From: Erodium maritimum
Lineage: Eukaryota > Streptophyta > Magnoliopsida > Geraniales > Geraniaceae
Assembly (NCBI GenBank): GCA_963921825.1
Contig: OY997591.1
Location: forward strand, 52,039,825 to 52,103,824
Direction: 5' to 3'
DNA: 64,000 nucleotides
Position numbers and translations under genes: made by a program. The notes below the pieces were generated by a model. The model made no database searches. It was not told the DNA's origin and was given only the letters and a program-made list of their open reading frames with translations. Positions 47,431-58,881 of the stretch are shown here, one piece after another; position 1 is the first letter of the stretch; each line of letters begins with the position of its first letter.

Positions 47431-48550
47431 AAAAGATCCTTGGGGTGAGTACCTTTGCCGCAAGAGAAAAAGAAAAGTTAGGACCATCCCCCCTGCTTCA
47501 TTTGGCCATACTACTACCTCCTTGATCTATATTGAGCTCATTTGATTACCGAGATCCTCCATAGCTTGACCATATTTGGTTCTCGAGACGTCCCGAGGAA
47601 ACCGGTCTCAAGCCGTGTCTAGATAGAAGCCCGGAGGCACCCGACCTTGAACTGAATTTGGGAGAGATCCTGTTCGGACCAGGGGGTACATCCGACCCGC
47701 ACCCCTACCCCGTTTTCCTGTCAGCTCTACAGGGCTCGATCCATCTCCTGGCCCGACCACCCCGCGCACTTGACCCAGGCCCCCGAGGCCCATCCGAGCC
47801 CATCCCCTCAACATCCTCAAGCCCACCCAATCGATCTAGGCTCACATGATGGCTCGTCCAAGCTCGGTGGGCGTCGACCATCAGGCCCGGTCCCCTCGGC
47901 CCAAACTCCTGTGAAACTCTACAGGGTTCCTTTCCCAGCCTCCGAGTCCATGTAGCCGCCACCTTTTCCAGCGACCCTCTCGACCTATCCGCTTCCTGCT
48001 GCGACGAGACGAGAATGACCGAAACTGGATCGCTTGGCAGCAGCTCATCTTCCCCGGCCATCTTCCCCATATGGCGTGTCATCATCGTTCCCCATCTAAA
48101 TCCCAACGGAGGCGATCCCATCCTCGCCCCAGCCCGTCGTGTTCGTGGACTTATTGTCGGTGTTCGACGCAATAGACCATTCATGTTCGCCGGTAAAGTC
48201 TCCAGGCGGCGGCGTCCCGGCCCGTGCGTCCCGTCTGACCGGTCACCCTGCTCTCTATGGGCCGAAAGCCTCATCAGTTCCTATTCCTCTTCCGAAGCCG
48301 AAGCCGCCCTCGGCGAGCCTGGCCGAGAAGAACCCCGCGCAGAGGATGGAAATCGCCGCGATGATCGTAGCGGCATCACATCGCTCTCCTCCTCCTCCTC
48401 GTGCAACATAGGTTCCAACGTGGGTTCCTTCAACAGGTCCACAACCAAAGCTTCATCAGCGTTTGACAAATCGACAGTCGAGTTCGTCATCTCCTCTGTA
48501 CGACAATCGCAAAACTCGCGGGTCAAACGTAGGGTTTAGGAGCTGCGTCC
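47431..48550 (-). other. GC-rich region upstream of the LINE ORF1 fragment
   Basis: Long open frames on both strands (for example 47705-48274 minus) seem to follow base composition. It is probably the element's 5' region or ORF1 N-terminal sequence, including an acidic stretch EEEEES near 48390. I do not recognise a protein. Confidence 0.4.
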
Positions 48551-48566
48551 CTGATATCGGTCATCT

Positions 48567-48583
48567 TTTTTTTTGAAACGAAA
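48567..48583 (-). mobile_element. 17-bp LINE tail insertion
   Basis: TTTTTTTTGAAACGAAA is flanked by perfect 15-bp copies of TGATATCGGTCATCT (48552-48566 and 48584-48598). On the minus strand this is a CGTTTC-poly(A) LINE end and nothing else. The 33545 LINE has the same GAAACG next to its poly(T). Confidence 0.75.
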
Positions 48584-48828
48584 TGATATCGGTCATCTAA
48601 TATTACGATACTGATGATTTCTCATAGAATAAGCTATCTGTGTTCACCTTAAATATTAAACTTGTATATTAGTGTGCTAAGGTGGACCAAAATTACACGT
48701 CACTATGTTCCATAGAGAAATACTACACTCAATTATTTTATTTTGTATTTCTTTATCAGATCTAAGGGACAAATATCTGAATTTTCAGTAATATCTCTGT
48801 ATACTTATTAAAAGTAAAGGGAAATATT

Positions 48829-49985
48829 TTTTTTGATCAGCAAATTATTTGATAGAAAGACCAAGTTTTCGAATCGAAAACAGGGCCAAGGTTTTAACCT
48901 CATACAGAACCGAGCATGCCCATGGCACCTCAAAATCAGAACAAACAACTCAAAACATGAGTACAGACCAGGGCTTGATCCCCAAGTTTTACAAACATGA
49001 AGTACAACTAATACAACAAACTAAGGACTCTTACCAAAGGAAATTTTACAAATATGAAGACAACACAAGCCAACCAGAGCTGAAAAACAACAAACAACAT
49101 TAGAACACCCAAAAACTCACAGCCAACCACGCGACCACCCCAAGACAAGGACCAACACAAACCAGGGGGATAACTATCACTCGGTCCTCCGTTACCTAGG
49201 GAGGTAACCCACCTCCAGCCAACACAAAGAGATGGTCCTAAAGAGAAGAACCGGCATCAATCGATACCGAGATGAAAAGTTATCTCCCAAAAAAAAAACC
49301 CTAACCCAGAAACCCCCAAAACGGACCGAGAGGCCGCCGGCCAGCACCGAGAACGACCAGTCCGACCTCTCTGAAACAGAGAGGCAGAGGAGATTTAAGG
49401 GGTAGAGTCGTACCAAAGAGTGAGATCCCGATTTCTGAAGTGGGAACCAGCGCCGCGCCACCAGATCCAAGCTCCGATCTCTTGACGGAGTGAACTCCTC
49501 CTCTGCAAACAAGTCTTCAAAACCCAAGCCAACCCGGCCTAACACCTCACCGGTAGACACACGCTCCGACGGGGCCCGGAACCCCAACAAACCGAGAACA
49601 GTGGAAGAGATACAGAGGAGCTGGGGTTGGAGACACTCACAGAGTCAGGAAACCTTTGCCAGGACAGATCTGAGGTGGGGACACTCCGATCTACAACAAT
49701 CCCCACCTGAATCGGTGGGGAAACACCTCCCACGCGTAGATCTGGAGAAGAGCAACGCTCCCGAGGTCGAAGAGGCACAGCTGAAGAGAACGGGAGGGGA
49801 CAAAGTGGAGGGGGAGAGAGGGGAAACAAAGGGAAGTGAGGGTGAGGGCCGCCGGCGTCGTCCCTGGCTCCGGAGGAGACCAGATCTGACGCCGACGGCG
49901 GGGACGAATTCTGTTAGGGTTTGTAAATGTAGAGAGAGGCGAGAGCGTTTGGTAGAGAGAGAGATTTTTGAGTGTGTACCCTACT
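48829..49985 (-). mobile_element. Poly(A) retroposon, minus strand, mostly non-coding
   Basis: On the minus strand it starts with a CT-rich leader (CTCTCTCTCTACC near 49960) followed by AAACCCTAACAG, and ends GCTGATCAAAAAAAA at 48829. It is about 1.15 kb with no conserved protein. A target-site duplication was not found. It probably belongs to the LINE-mobilised non-autonomous group, like 17802-19540. Confidence 0.5.
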
Positions 49986-50429
49986 GAAAGAGAAAACTCT
50001 ATTGCAATGTCCCAAAAATCATTCATTATGATGGGTTTTTCCGGGCACATATCCCCCAAAATCGTACTTGATTTTTACTGTGACATTAAACACACTATTC
50101 ATTTGCATGCCCAAAATTGAGAGTTTTTTTTAACGAAAAGATTTAATATTTTTTAAAAAGAAAAATAATAATGAGAAAGAACAGGGCCCTAGAAAATCTT
50201 TGATCAATAAATTCTGAGATAATTAAATAGTCACACACGGTTTTTAAGGAACGGACATGTAAACTAAAGGAACTGATAAATGGGATAAATCCGTTTAAGA
50301 TGGTGTCTAAGCACTACTTGATCCCATAAAGGGTCTCTTTTCATCGTAAGGACCACGATCAAACATGAACTCAACATCAGTAATGGGAGGATGGACTTAC
50401 ACCCTAATAAAGTCCCTGAAGCCTCAGGT
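49986..50429. other. AT-rich spacer, no gene seen
   Basis: Nothing recognised. Confidence 0.4.
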
Positions 50430-51180
50430 GTCTAACATTCCTTTTACCGAGGCTGCTTACCAGTCCTCGCCTGATCTTCATGGTATTCCCCTATAAACCC
50501 TCTCTTCTTCCTCATCGCTCTAGATGAGACAGTCCATGAAAGCCTGGTTGACCCAGTCGTCGAGCTATGTCCCTCCTCTAGGGGAGAAACCTCATGCTCC
50601 CTGACCCCCTCATGCCCTACCCAAAGGTTAGGTAGATTGTTCATAATTACAATTGCCTCGATGTAAAAGGGTCTTAGGTATAGTTTTCGAGGTTAACAAG
50701 ACAAAGTCTGGAGGACTCACCTGTTCCATTGCCTTTGTACCCCAGTCAGTGGCATAGTTTTGACCTATCTTGTCTGGTATAAATTTCAGGAGGAATTTAT
50801 CAAACCTAGGTATCTCTGGCACCTCCCAATCGTAGTCCCGTGTCACATGACCAATTCAGCTGCAGTTGTAGCAGAACGTGGGCAGTCTTTCATAGGTCAG
50901 GGTAACCCTAATTGGTTCAGGGAATTCCCGGAATCGCATAAGAAGTATCTGACGTAAAGGGCAGTGGAGCTCCATCCAGAATCGAACCTTCACCGTCCCT
51001 CTCCAACAAGAACAAAACTGGTCATATGGGACGTCCACACATTCCCCCAATGTTGCTCCAATGACTTCCCCGATAGCTTTTATCTGAACTAATGGCGAAA
51101 GACCCTTGGTGTGGACCCGGAGTTAAAGGCGATCCATTTTAAGGAGATCACTTGCTATTTCATCCACAATGTCTCCTAGT
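50430..51180 (-). pseudogene. LINE ORF1 fragment (zinc-knuckle part)
   Basis: On the minus strand a DUF4283-like end (VKVRFWMELHCPLRQILLM, about 50990-50935) leads to a knuckle YERLPTFCYNC (about 50895-50863). After a stop the knuckle continues with GHVTRDYDWE in the next stretch (about 50850-50815). The N-terminus is cut at about 51185, where a foldback element begins. The C-terminal side decays near 50430. No ORF2 is present. Confidence 0.7.
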
Positions 51181-51194
51181 ATCAACGTGTAACC

Positions 51195-51456
51195 ATCGAA
51201 AGTGTTGGTACATTACATAGACAAGTGCTGGTACTTTATATATACAAGTACTGGTACCAACATGTACCAACACTTGCACGTTGGTACCAACACTTTGCAT
51301 GCGCAAAAAAGGATACGTGTTAACATTTGTATGGAAGGCTACCAGTGCTTTGCATGGGGAGTACCAGAGTTGTGCGTCCGCGCGAAAAGGACAGGTGTCG
51401 CCCTCATATGAGTTCGTGGTTTGCACAATAAAGAGGTGTTCGCATTTGATACCGAG
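51195..51456. mobile_element. Foldback (TA)n-associated element, truncated copy
   Basis: Its last about 100 bp, ending TTTGATACCGAG, match the right end of the complete copy at 51481-52221. It carries GTGCTGGTAC / GTACCAACAC repeats. Its left half is missing. (TA)12 follows at 51457-51480. Confidence 0.7.
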
Positions 51457-51480
51457 TATATATATATATATATATATATA

Positions 51481-52221
51481 GGGACGGGATAACGTGAGAA
51501 CCGCCCTTATTGTGCGAACTGTGAACGCATAGGAGGGCGACACGTATCGTTGTCGCGCACGCGTGTTGGTCACGTGCGCACATGCTGCTGGTAGCGTGGG
51601 GATTTTATTGGCCGATCGGCCCTTGTGCTGGTACAATACGCACATAATGCTGGTACAATACAAACACAGTGTTGGTACAATATGCACACAGTGCTGGTAC
51701 AATACGGTACACTACGCACACAGTACTGGTACAATACGCTCACAATGCTGGTACAACTAAACCCAAACCCATAAAAATAAACCCTAAACCCTACCACTAA
51801 ACCTTAAACCTTAAGGAAAATAATCCCAATATCCTAATATGAATAAAGGAAATCTAAAAACCAAAAAAAATTTCCAGAATCTATAAGTACGATTTTGACC
51901 CTCTAGATGACCTCGGTTGGCCGAAAAACATCGTACATCATGGCATAGTCGTGTGTATTGCTCCCCAGATCGTTTCCACAAAAAAATGCTAGGGTTTTGT
52001 CAAATTATGACACTGACTCCAGCTCGGGTTCAATTCTACCGATTCAATACATACACAAGTGCTGGTACAATACGCACACAGTATTGGTACTACATATACA
52101 TGGGTGCTGGTATGCGCGCGTGAATAGTAGCTGTGCGCCCCCGCGTGCGAGAAGGCCACGTATCGCTCTCATGTGAGTTCGCAGTTCGTACAATGAAGTT
52201 TGGTTCGCATATGATACCGAG
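51481..52221. mobile_element. Foldback element embedded in (TA)n, Micron-like
   Basis: The 741-bp element starts GGGACGGGATAACGTGAGAACC-like sequence and ends GATACCGAG. The terminal about 80 bp are inverted repeats (for example TTATTGTGCGAACTGTGAAC-like against the inverse of GTTCGCAGTTCGTACAATGA). It is flanked on both sides by (TA)12 (51457-51480 and 52222-52245). The core has about six 20-22 bp units of TGCTGGTACAATACGCACACA. It has no coding capacity. Insertion into (TA)n recalls the rice Micron family; homology to it is not shown. Confidence 0.75.
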
Positions 52222-52245
<24 letters not shown>

Positions 52246-52252
<7 letters not shown>

Positions 52253-52984
52253 TGTACCTACACAAAGAGGTTGAGTAAAGATTGAGTAGTACTCAGAGGT
52301 TATATCATTTGTAAAGTTGCCTTCGCTCATATTATTTACAAGAAGTTCTGACTTTTATAAACAATGACTTTAAGAATGCCATGTTAGAAAAAGAGTTGGG
52401 TTTTAACAAGAGAAAACATAGATAATTAATCTATCCCAAAAGTAGTGAGATTTAATTTTATAATGGTCATGTGTAAAACTACAATGTCTCGTGAGTGAAA
52501 AAAGATGTTAGAGTGGTTCAAACTAAATCTTCATATCAGAGATCACGAGTTTAACTTTTGCTAGGAAGGATGGGATAAGGATATGGGTAGATTACATGTA
52601 ACCCTCACATATGAGCCTTTCTATCGTACATGCTCTTAAGTTTGTAATTGTCAAAAATAAATGGACCATATCACAATTTGAAGAACACGTAGGTACCCTC
52701 CTTTTTTTATTTTTTTTTAGATTAGCTGAATTTTAATATGATATTAGTATTTAATGATCTTACTATAATTTCATAAACAAAAGAGTCGTCAAATTTTTAG
52801 TGTGAGATCTTATGAAACCATCATCATTAATCTGATATACATATGAAAATATAATGATCTCATATTAAAAATATGGTAATCATGAAGGAGAAATTAAAAA
52901 CCAATCCTTATCTTAAAAATCGTGAAAATCCTCATAAAGCATACACATTTAAGTAAGTGACAAGTTTTATTTGGAGAAAGTGGA
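52246..52984. other. AT-rich spacer, no gene seen
   Basis: Nothing recognised apart from A/T runs. Confidence 0.4.
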
Positions 52985-53095
52985 TTATTACTTACCAATT
53001 CACTAATTTAATCATTCTCACTTCGTTTAAACTCCGATTAACTTCGTTCTTGTGCCAATATTTTTCCTTTTTCAAGGGTAATCTATCAAGACCAG
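52985..53095. mobile_element. Arm fragment of the foldback Mutator-like family
   Basis: TTACCAATTCACTAATTTAA to CTATCAAGACC matches the left inner arm of the 38852 element (about 39035-39137). The rest of the element is absent. Confidence 0.7.
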
Positions 53096-54050
53096 TAAAG
53101 TACCTTAAATTTTTCATATTTCATTTAGATTACCTTAAATCGTTTTTGTGTCACCTCAGTACCCTAAACTTTCTTTAATTCATTTAGAGTAAAAGGAAAA
53201 AAGAAAAGCTAACCTAAGATAGTGACAACTTTAAGGTAGAATGTTTCTATATTTGGGATACCCACTGCTTCCTTATGGGATCGAGCGATACTTTACCGTT
53301 ACACTGCTTGTTGAAGTGTTGGCTGAGCATTCATGTATGAACTTATAAACGGTCTATTCCTCTCTAAGGCGACCTTACCCCTCAACATGATGGTGCCATT
53401 ACTGAGGAATGATATCTTGATCATTTTTTGGTTATTGGTAAGCCATTCACATTATAATTGTCTGTGAGGGAAAGATAACGACAATCTTGCCTTACAAAAA
53501 TCACATTATAATTTGTTACCTAAATTTTTCCTCTTTTGATTGTATAAGGTGGTGTCCAACGGGAAGTATTGTAAAATATGGACCCATCCTCTCTTATTAG
53601 CTAAACCTTATCTCACAAGGTTGTACCGCCTTAAGCCCATAAAAATAAAAGTTTGAGGTAATGTTTTTATTAAGATTATTGAGGCAATGTAATGAAATAA
53701 TGAGATTGTTTACGATACTAAGTTATGTTCCGTTGAGACTAATACAATAATTTGAGTCTGAGAGACTGTCAACGAAACCCTAGGGTTTGTTCCGATCACC
53801 GGTGCGCGTCTTCTTCCGACCATGATTTTCCTAGCTTCTCTGCTGTTCACACTACTCCTGGATGCGGTCCATCGCATTGATCCCTCGCCTTGATCTCGTC
53901 CACGTCTCGGGTATGTGCTGCTCTTGTTTCTCGATTTGGTATTGATCGTATTTGTCGTCATGTGCTCTTGTGATTGTCATTATCATCTGCCTGCTACGCT
54001 GGTTTTTTGGTCTATCCATCGTTCACTAGAGCCTGTCAGGTTGGCTAGCC
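53096..54050. other. Spacer and possible LINE 5' leader
   Basis: 53096-53740 is AT-rich with nothing recognised. From about 53770 a more GC-rich stretch leads into the LINE endonuclease start and may be its 5' leader. Confidence 0.4.
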
Positions 54051-54527
54051 ATGGCCTCCATCATCGCTTGGAATTTTCGGGGTCTCAGTACGGACCACAA
54101 TCGACGAAAACTCAAAGATCTAGTTTCCCGACTCAAGTCGGATATTGTTTTCCTGACTGAGAAATGTCATGTGGAGGCCAGGAATTCTCAATCTCGTCTC
54201 GCGATTCTCCGTCGAACTTTGGGGCTTCATGGGGGAACTGGGTTACCAGGACAAGTGACCATGAGAGTGAGGGGGACAAGTAATAAGGGTGGAATCATAT
54301 TGCTCTAGTCGGCACGATGCAGGGTTGAGGTACTGAATGAACACCAAACTCATATGGACACACATGTTTGGTTCGAACAAGAAAGGGTGTTTCGTTTCAC
54401 GGGCATATACGGGAAACAGGCTATGGAGCACCGTCATCGAACTTGGAACCTTCTCTGTGAATTAGCTTAGGTCGATTTTCTATCGGAATGGGTGCTTATG
54501 AGTGATGGGGGGGGGGGTAATCCATAT
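54051..54527 (+). pseudogene. LINE ORF2 N-terminus, AP-endonuclease start
   Basis: MASIIAWNFRGLSTDHNRRK and SDIVFLTEKCHVEA match the beginning of the plant L1 endonuclease (WN.RGL, then D..FL.E.K). This domain nicks target DNA. A stop at 54306-54308 and further decay follow, and the sequence is cut at 54527 by the LTR of element C. The reverse transcriptase would lie beyond element C, outside the window. Confidence 0.8.
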
Positions 54528-56826
54528 TGTAAAGACCGTCTCATTTAAAAGAAGTAAAATATTATTTTTACCGACTTGAAACGTCGAGGTTGGAAAAACG
54601 AGTTGAAAATTTGATCGTTTGCAAAAGAAAAGGAAAAGAAAAGAAAATAAAAAAAAGGGGGAAAGGAAGGATTTGGGCTGAATTAGGCCGGTCAGAGACG
54701 ATTTGGGCCCAACACGCGCGAAACCCGGCCCAACCCACGCGAAACAGAACCCTAGCCCACTTCTGTACTTCTTCTTCACGCGTTCTTGCACGCATACTGA
54801 GACAGAACCACGCCGCCCTCAATCTCTCTCTCTCTCTCGACTCCTCTCGTTCCTTCCTTCTCCCTCTCTCGCACTTTCCTTCTCAGATCTGCACCAGACA
54901 ACGCCTCATCGAGCCGTCCCTTCCTCATACAGAGCTACTCTCCTCGGTAACGAACACGAGACGCCATCACCGGAGACTCATCGCCCAGCTTTTCTCTCTC
55001 GGGTTCGAGTCGTACCGCGCCAGCGACTGAGAGGAAAGCAAGGACTTGGACTTCGCCGAGAACTTGGACTTCGCTCGAGAAGACCGGAGTTAGGCCCGAA
55101 CGTCAGCAGCTAGGAGACGTAGTTGTTGGTTCTTCTTGAGGTAGGGAAAAGTCATAAACTCCACTCCTAATTTATGAATGCTAATAGCATGCCTATAGGA
55201 TAATTAATAACCGGAAAGGTCCTAGTATGCATATAGGATGTGATTCACTAGAATAACCGCCTTTCAATTGTAATAATAAACGGACGAGTCTTAGCATGCA
55301 TATAGGATGCGATTCACTAGTTAACCGCTTTCAATATTTTGGGAAATTGTCGTGCTGGTAGAATGGCCATGTCGAGCCTTAGGATTGTTCGTGATTGCCT
55401 CACATGTCGTGCTGCTTAGTCTTGAGGTTAAGATAAGAGTTAAACTAAGCTAGATAAATTGCGATGATTGGATTATGAATGTTTGAATGATTGATTGAAT
55501 GAATGTTTGAATGATTGATTGAATGAATGTTTGAATGATTGATTGAATGAATGCTGGAATGTAAATTGGTTGTGCCATATGGTATGATCGGGTGAGTGAT
55601 AGACCGATGGGACGTGGTTGGTAAGTATGCCGGTAAGTGTGATTGTTAATATGAGTTCTTTGTGGCGTGATGTGATAAGACTGTAAATTGCTAAGCTTTG
55701 GTTGTACTATGACTGTTGGTATGTTGCTCTCTTGTGTGTGTCTTAAGATGAATTGTGGTCCGGTATGGTACCTACACCGAGGGGGTAAGCCGGTGTGGGG
55801 TAGTATCATAGCCGAGAGATTGTTTATCCTACGGGGATGGTTACTTGTGGTCCGGTATGGTACCTACACCGAGGGGGTAAGCCGGTGTGGGGTAGTATCA
55901 TAGCCGATAGATTGTTTACCCTGCGGGGATGGTTACTTGTGGTCCGGTATGGTACCTAAACCGAGGGGGTAAGCCGGTGTGGGGTAGTATCATAACCAAG
56001 AGATTGTTTACCTTGCGGGGATGTTTACTTGTTGCTTCACCCCGGGTGTATGCGTCCTGCGGGAGCATTCCCGGAAGGTTATCCTGTTTCACCCAGATGA
56101 TCTATGGTCATTTGGGGACATTTCCGAGAATCCCGACGATATGTGTCTCTTCAGGGATGTTTCGGTAGCCCGATGTATGTGTCTCCTCTGGACCGAGGGG
56201 AAATCCGACGTGACACAAGGACTAATTGTGGATCGGAGTAGTGTGGTTTAAGTTATCGACGTGACATTTAGTGCTTTCTTTTTAGTAGTTCAATCAAAGA
56301 TCGCATCGCATTTCCTTAATCTTCTTGAATTACTATTTTCCCTTAAGCGTTGAATATTATTATTATTGTTGTTGTTCTCTTTATCATAACATCTTGTTGG
56401 TCAATCGTGCTAATTGTAAATTGTGACTATTTGTGTTAACTCAGTTTTATTACCAAAGTGGGGGTTCTTTAACTTATTATTTTCCCTACTGAGTGTAAGC
56501 TCACCCCTATTGTTTATTTACTGTTTGTACATGCTTACTTGGTGAGTAGTTCCTAAAGTTCGGTTCGAGGCTCGGGAGATTCTGGAAGAGTCCGGGTGGA
56601 GTTGATGTTAGAGACGTATTTTACCGTTGTATTGGACCTTGTTTTATTTTACTACATTCTGAGCCTGATTCATAACCTCGGTTTTGGATCTTTTTTTATC
56701 GAAATTAATTGATCGGAACTAAATTTGGAGACTTACATTTATTTAAGTTTACTTTTACCTTTATTATTTAATTGTTAAGTTAACTCACGTCTCGAGTCCG
56801 GTCAAACCCGGATTGGGGGCGTGACA
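54528..56826 (+). repeat. 5' LTR of element C
   Basis: The 2299-bp LTR starts TGTAAAGACCG and ends GGGGGCGTGACA. The conserved hairpin CTGAGTGTAAGCTCACCCC is near 56489-56507. It contains a 24-bp repeat (three units, about 55467-55550) and a 92-bp array. Differences from the 3' LTR are scattered substitutions and repeat number. Confidence 0.92.
55754..56029 (+). repeat. Three 92-bp tandem repeats in the LTR of element C
   Basis: TGTGGTCCGGTATGG recurs at 55754, 55846 and 55938, exactly 92 bp apart. Each unit contains CCGAGGGGGTAAGCCGGTG. Confidence 0.92.
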
Positions 56827-56828
56827 AT

Positions 56829-56841
56829 TTGATATCAGAGC
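56829..56841 (+). promoter_or_regulatory. Primer binding site of element C
   Basis: TTGATATCAGAGC differs at one base from the tRNA-iMet complement seen in element A. Confidence 0.85.
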
Positions 56842-57092
56842 CTGGTTTCATTTTGAAATATTTTCAAAACCTCGGACCGTACGTCAATTAGGTGGGTAGA
56901 GTTAGGTGGTTAAAGTCGTAGTGCTCGGTGACGCAAATCGGAAATATCTTATGCGTAGAGTCGAAACGATAAGAATCTCGTTTGTTAAAGCGTCTTGTTT
57001 AAGTTTTACCTCACTTGAAATGTAATTTATTCTCTATTTTAATGTACGCCTTATTGGATCTATGATGCCGACCGGTTGAGATTGAGGTGGAT

Positions 57093-58017
57093 CCCATGAT
57101 TCCAGGGATTTCTTTGGATCACGTTGTTTCGAATTTGAAGCAAGGGATTGGAAAATCTACTAATTTTGCTTTGATTGAGCCGCGCATCAAGGATTTGATT
57201 TTGTCTCCATCTGCGATCCGAGGCTACGACTTCTCTAGGCATGAGGGTGGGCTTCAGGAAGAGTTGGGCCAAGAACCGGGCCTGTTTCCTGGGCCTATTG
57301 TTGGCTCATCTGAACCGGGCCTGGTTCATGGGCTTTCTTTAGCTGACTCAATAGACAAGGCCCCTCTGTTGGCCCAAGAAGACCCAAAATTGGTTTCAAT
57401 TTTTAAGCGACTAGACAACGACTTGGTTCCGGCAGTGATGCGTTCGGGTCAAGACGATCCGTTTCGAGGCGTTGATCCGATTGTGGAGATTGGCTCCCAA
57501 GGAAGCCCGTGGAAGGAAGCCTTGCAAAAACCGATCTTGGAGGTGGAGCCGAAACGACGTGGTCGCCCTAAGAAGGGCCAGACGAAGGTGATTGCACAAC
57601 CAGTGGTAGTGTATCAGACGAGAGCCAAGACTTCTGCTGAAAAAGGGGATAAAACGGGTTGTTTCGTGGTGAATGTAGCCAAAAAAGATAGCTCGGGCAA
57701 CTGGAGTTACAGTTCGAAGGTTGGTAGAAAAGCTGTTGATTTTTGTTCCTTAGCTCTTGATCAGGATTCCGAGGGACGAGAACCTACTTCTGCTCCAGTC
57801 CTATCCCCTGTCCCGGTATCTAACCGGTTTACTTGTTTGAACCCAAAAAGGAATTAGGCAAGGTGTTTTTTACGTCTTGTTTTGTTCTGGTTCTGTTTTC
57901 TGCTCTTGGTAGCTGTATTGGTTGACGGAAAAGGTCTTTTTTGGATCTCTTCCTGCTTTGTTCTATTTCTTTATAGAACATTTGCTTAATAAAATTCTTT
58001 AGCTTATCAAAAAAAAA
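57093..58017 (+). mobile_element. LINE-type insertion with ORF1 tail, nested in element C
   Basis: Perfect 31-bp direct repeats bracket it (57062-57092 and 58018-58048). The element ends GCTTAATAAAATTC...poly(A) (about 57985-58017). The repeat length is long for L1-type insertion but the copies are exact. It contains one open frame and a short 3' region with no reverse transcriptase. It is either a 5'-truncated ORF1-only element or a retroposed host mRNA. Confidence 0.85.
57096..57857 (+). CDS. Partial ORF1-like protein with AT-hook-like motif
   Basis: The frame is open for about 250 residues from the first ATG inside the insertion. It is probably 5'-truncated, since the frame opens through the target duplication. 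An AT-hook-like basic motif RRGRPKKGQ lies near residue 157. Linker-type sequence rich in Gly, Pro and Leu (GLFPGPIVGSSEPGLVHG) comes before it. No DUF4283 or zinc knuckle remains. Plant LINE ORF1 tails often carry such basic RGRPKK stretches, so I infer an ORF1 C-terminus. Lack of stops suggests a recent insertion. A retroposed cellular transcript is the alternative. Confidence 0.55.
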   Translation: MIPGISLDHVVSNLKQGIGKSTNFALIEPRIKDLILSPSAIRGYDFSRHEGGLQEELGQEPGLFPGPIVGSSEPGLVHGLSLADSIDKAPLLAQEDPKLVSIFKRLDNDLVPAVMRSGQDDPFRGVDPIVEIGSQGSPWKEALQKPILEVEPKRRGRPKKGQTKVIAQPVVVYQTRAKTSAEKGDKTGCFVVNVAKKDSSGNWSYSSKVGRKAVDFCSLALDQDSEGREPTSAPVLSPVPVSNRFTCLNPKRN

Positions 58018-58048
58018 ATGATGCCGACCGGTTGAGATTGAGGTGGAT

Positions 58049-58881
58049 TTAACGAGCGGTGCTCGGGCCATTTATGACGCATTGGTTGGTTTATCGTTAA
58101 GTGAATTGCCGCTTTGGCCGGCTGTTGTTGAACTGATGAATTTGAAAGGTCGACTGGACCGAGTAGTACACGAGAATTACTGAGAACCGAGTTGTTTATT
58201 TTCGACGTGGTGCATTGGTGTGTTGTATGATATCTGTGGTGTGCTTATTGTGCTGAATGGCGTGCGCGGTTAGTTTATTAGAAGTCCCGCCTAAGCGGAT
58301 GGTTAATGGAATATACGAACGGGTCATGCCGAAATTTTTGTAAAACTGAAATGTTTGCACTATCACGGGTTGACTCAGGGGCGCCACTGTAGTCGAACGT
58401 GATAGGGGGATGTCAAGTGGTTACAACGAGATTAGGGGACGCCTGAATCGGGTTGTAACGACACGAGATCGACATGAATGTTGTGTTAGAAAGAGAAAAG
58501 TGATGAAAACCTACGAAATTGAGTAACGCTAAGATTTGTGATATTATTTTGAGTTATGATCTTGAGCCCCATGCTACGGGAAGATACCCGACCGAAGTGT
58601 ATGCCGGTCCGGTATGTTGTTTGGATAACTAGTTTGAAGCCTTACCTCCTGCGGGAGGTTATTAAATTGTGTGATATGATTTTGTGAGACGCACAAGTGT
58701 GCGGGCTTCTCTGCTTATATATGAAGTATTATTTATGACTTTACTAAGGCTAAGTATATCGTTGGTCCGAGTATGACCCTTTTGAAATGCGTGCGAACGT
58801 TTTTTTTTGTTTTAAGTGAACTGCTCTTTTTCGAAATCTGAGAAACTGAACATGTGCGTTACCCATAAGAGGATATACGGC
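58049..58881 (+). other. Leader region of element C between the nested LINE and gag
   Basis: It is homologous to element A 22170-22260 plus 23949-24400, for example CGCCTAAGCGGATGGTTAAT-like and GGGGACGCCTGAATC. No coding content. Confidence 0.6.

Noticed and set aside
47705..48274. 189-residue minus frame as a gene
   Set aside because: GC-rich region with long frames on both strands; no recognised domain, so kept only as part of a LINE-related region.
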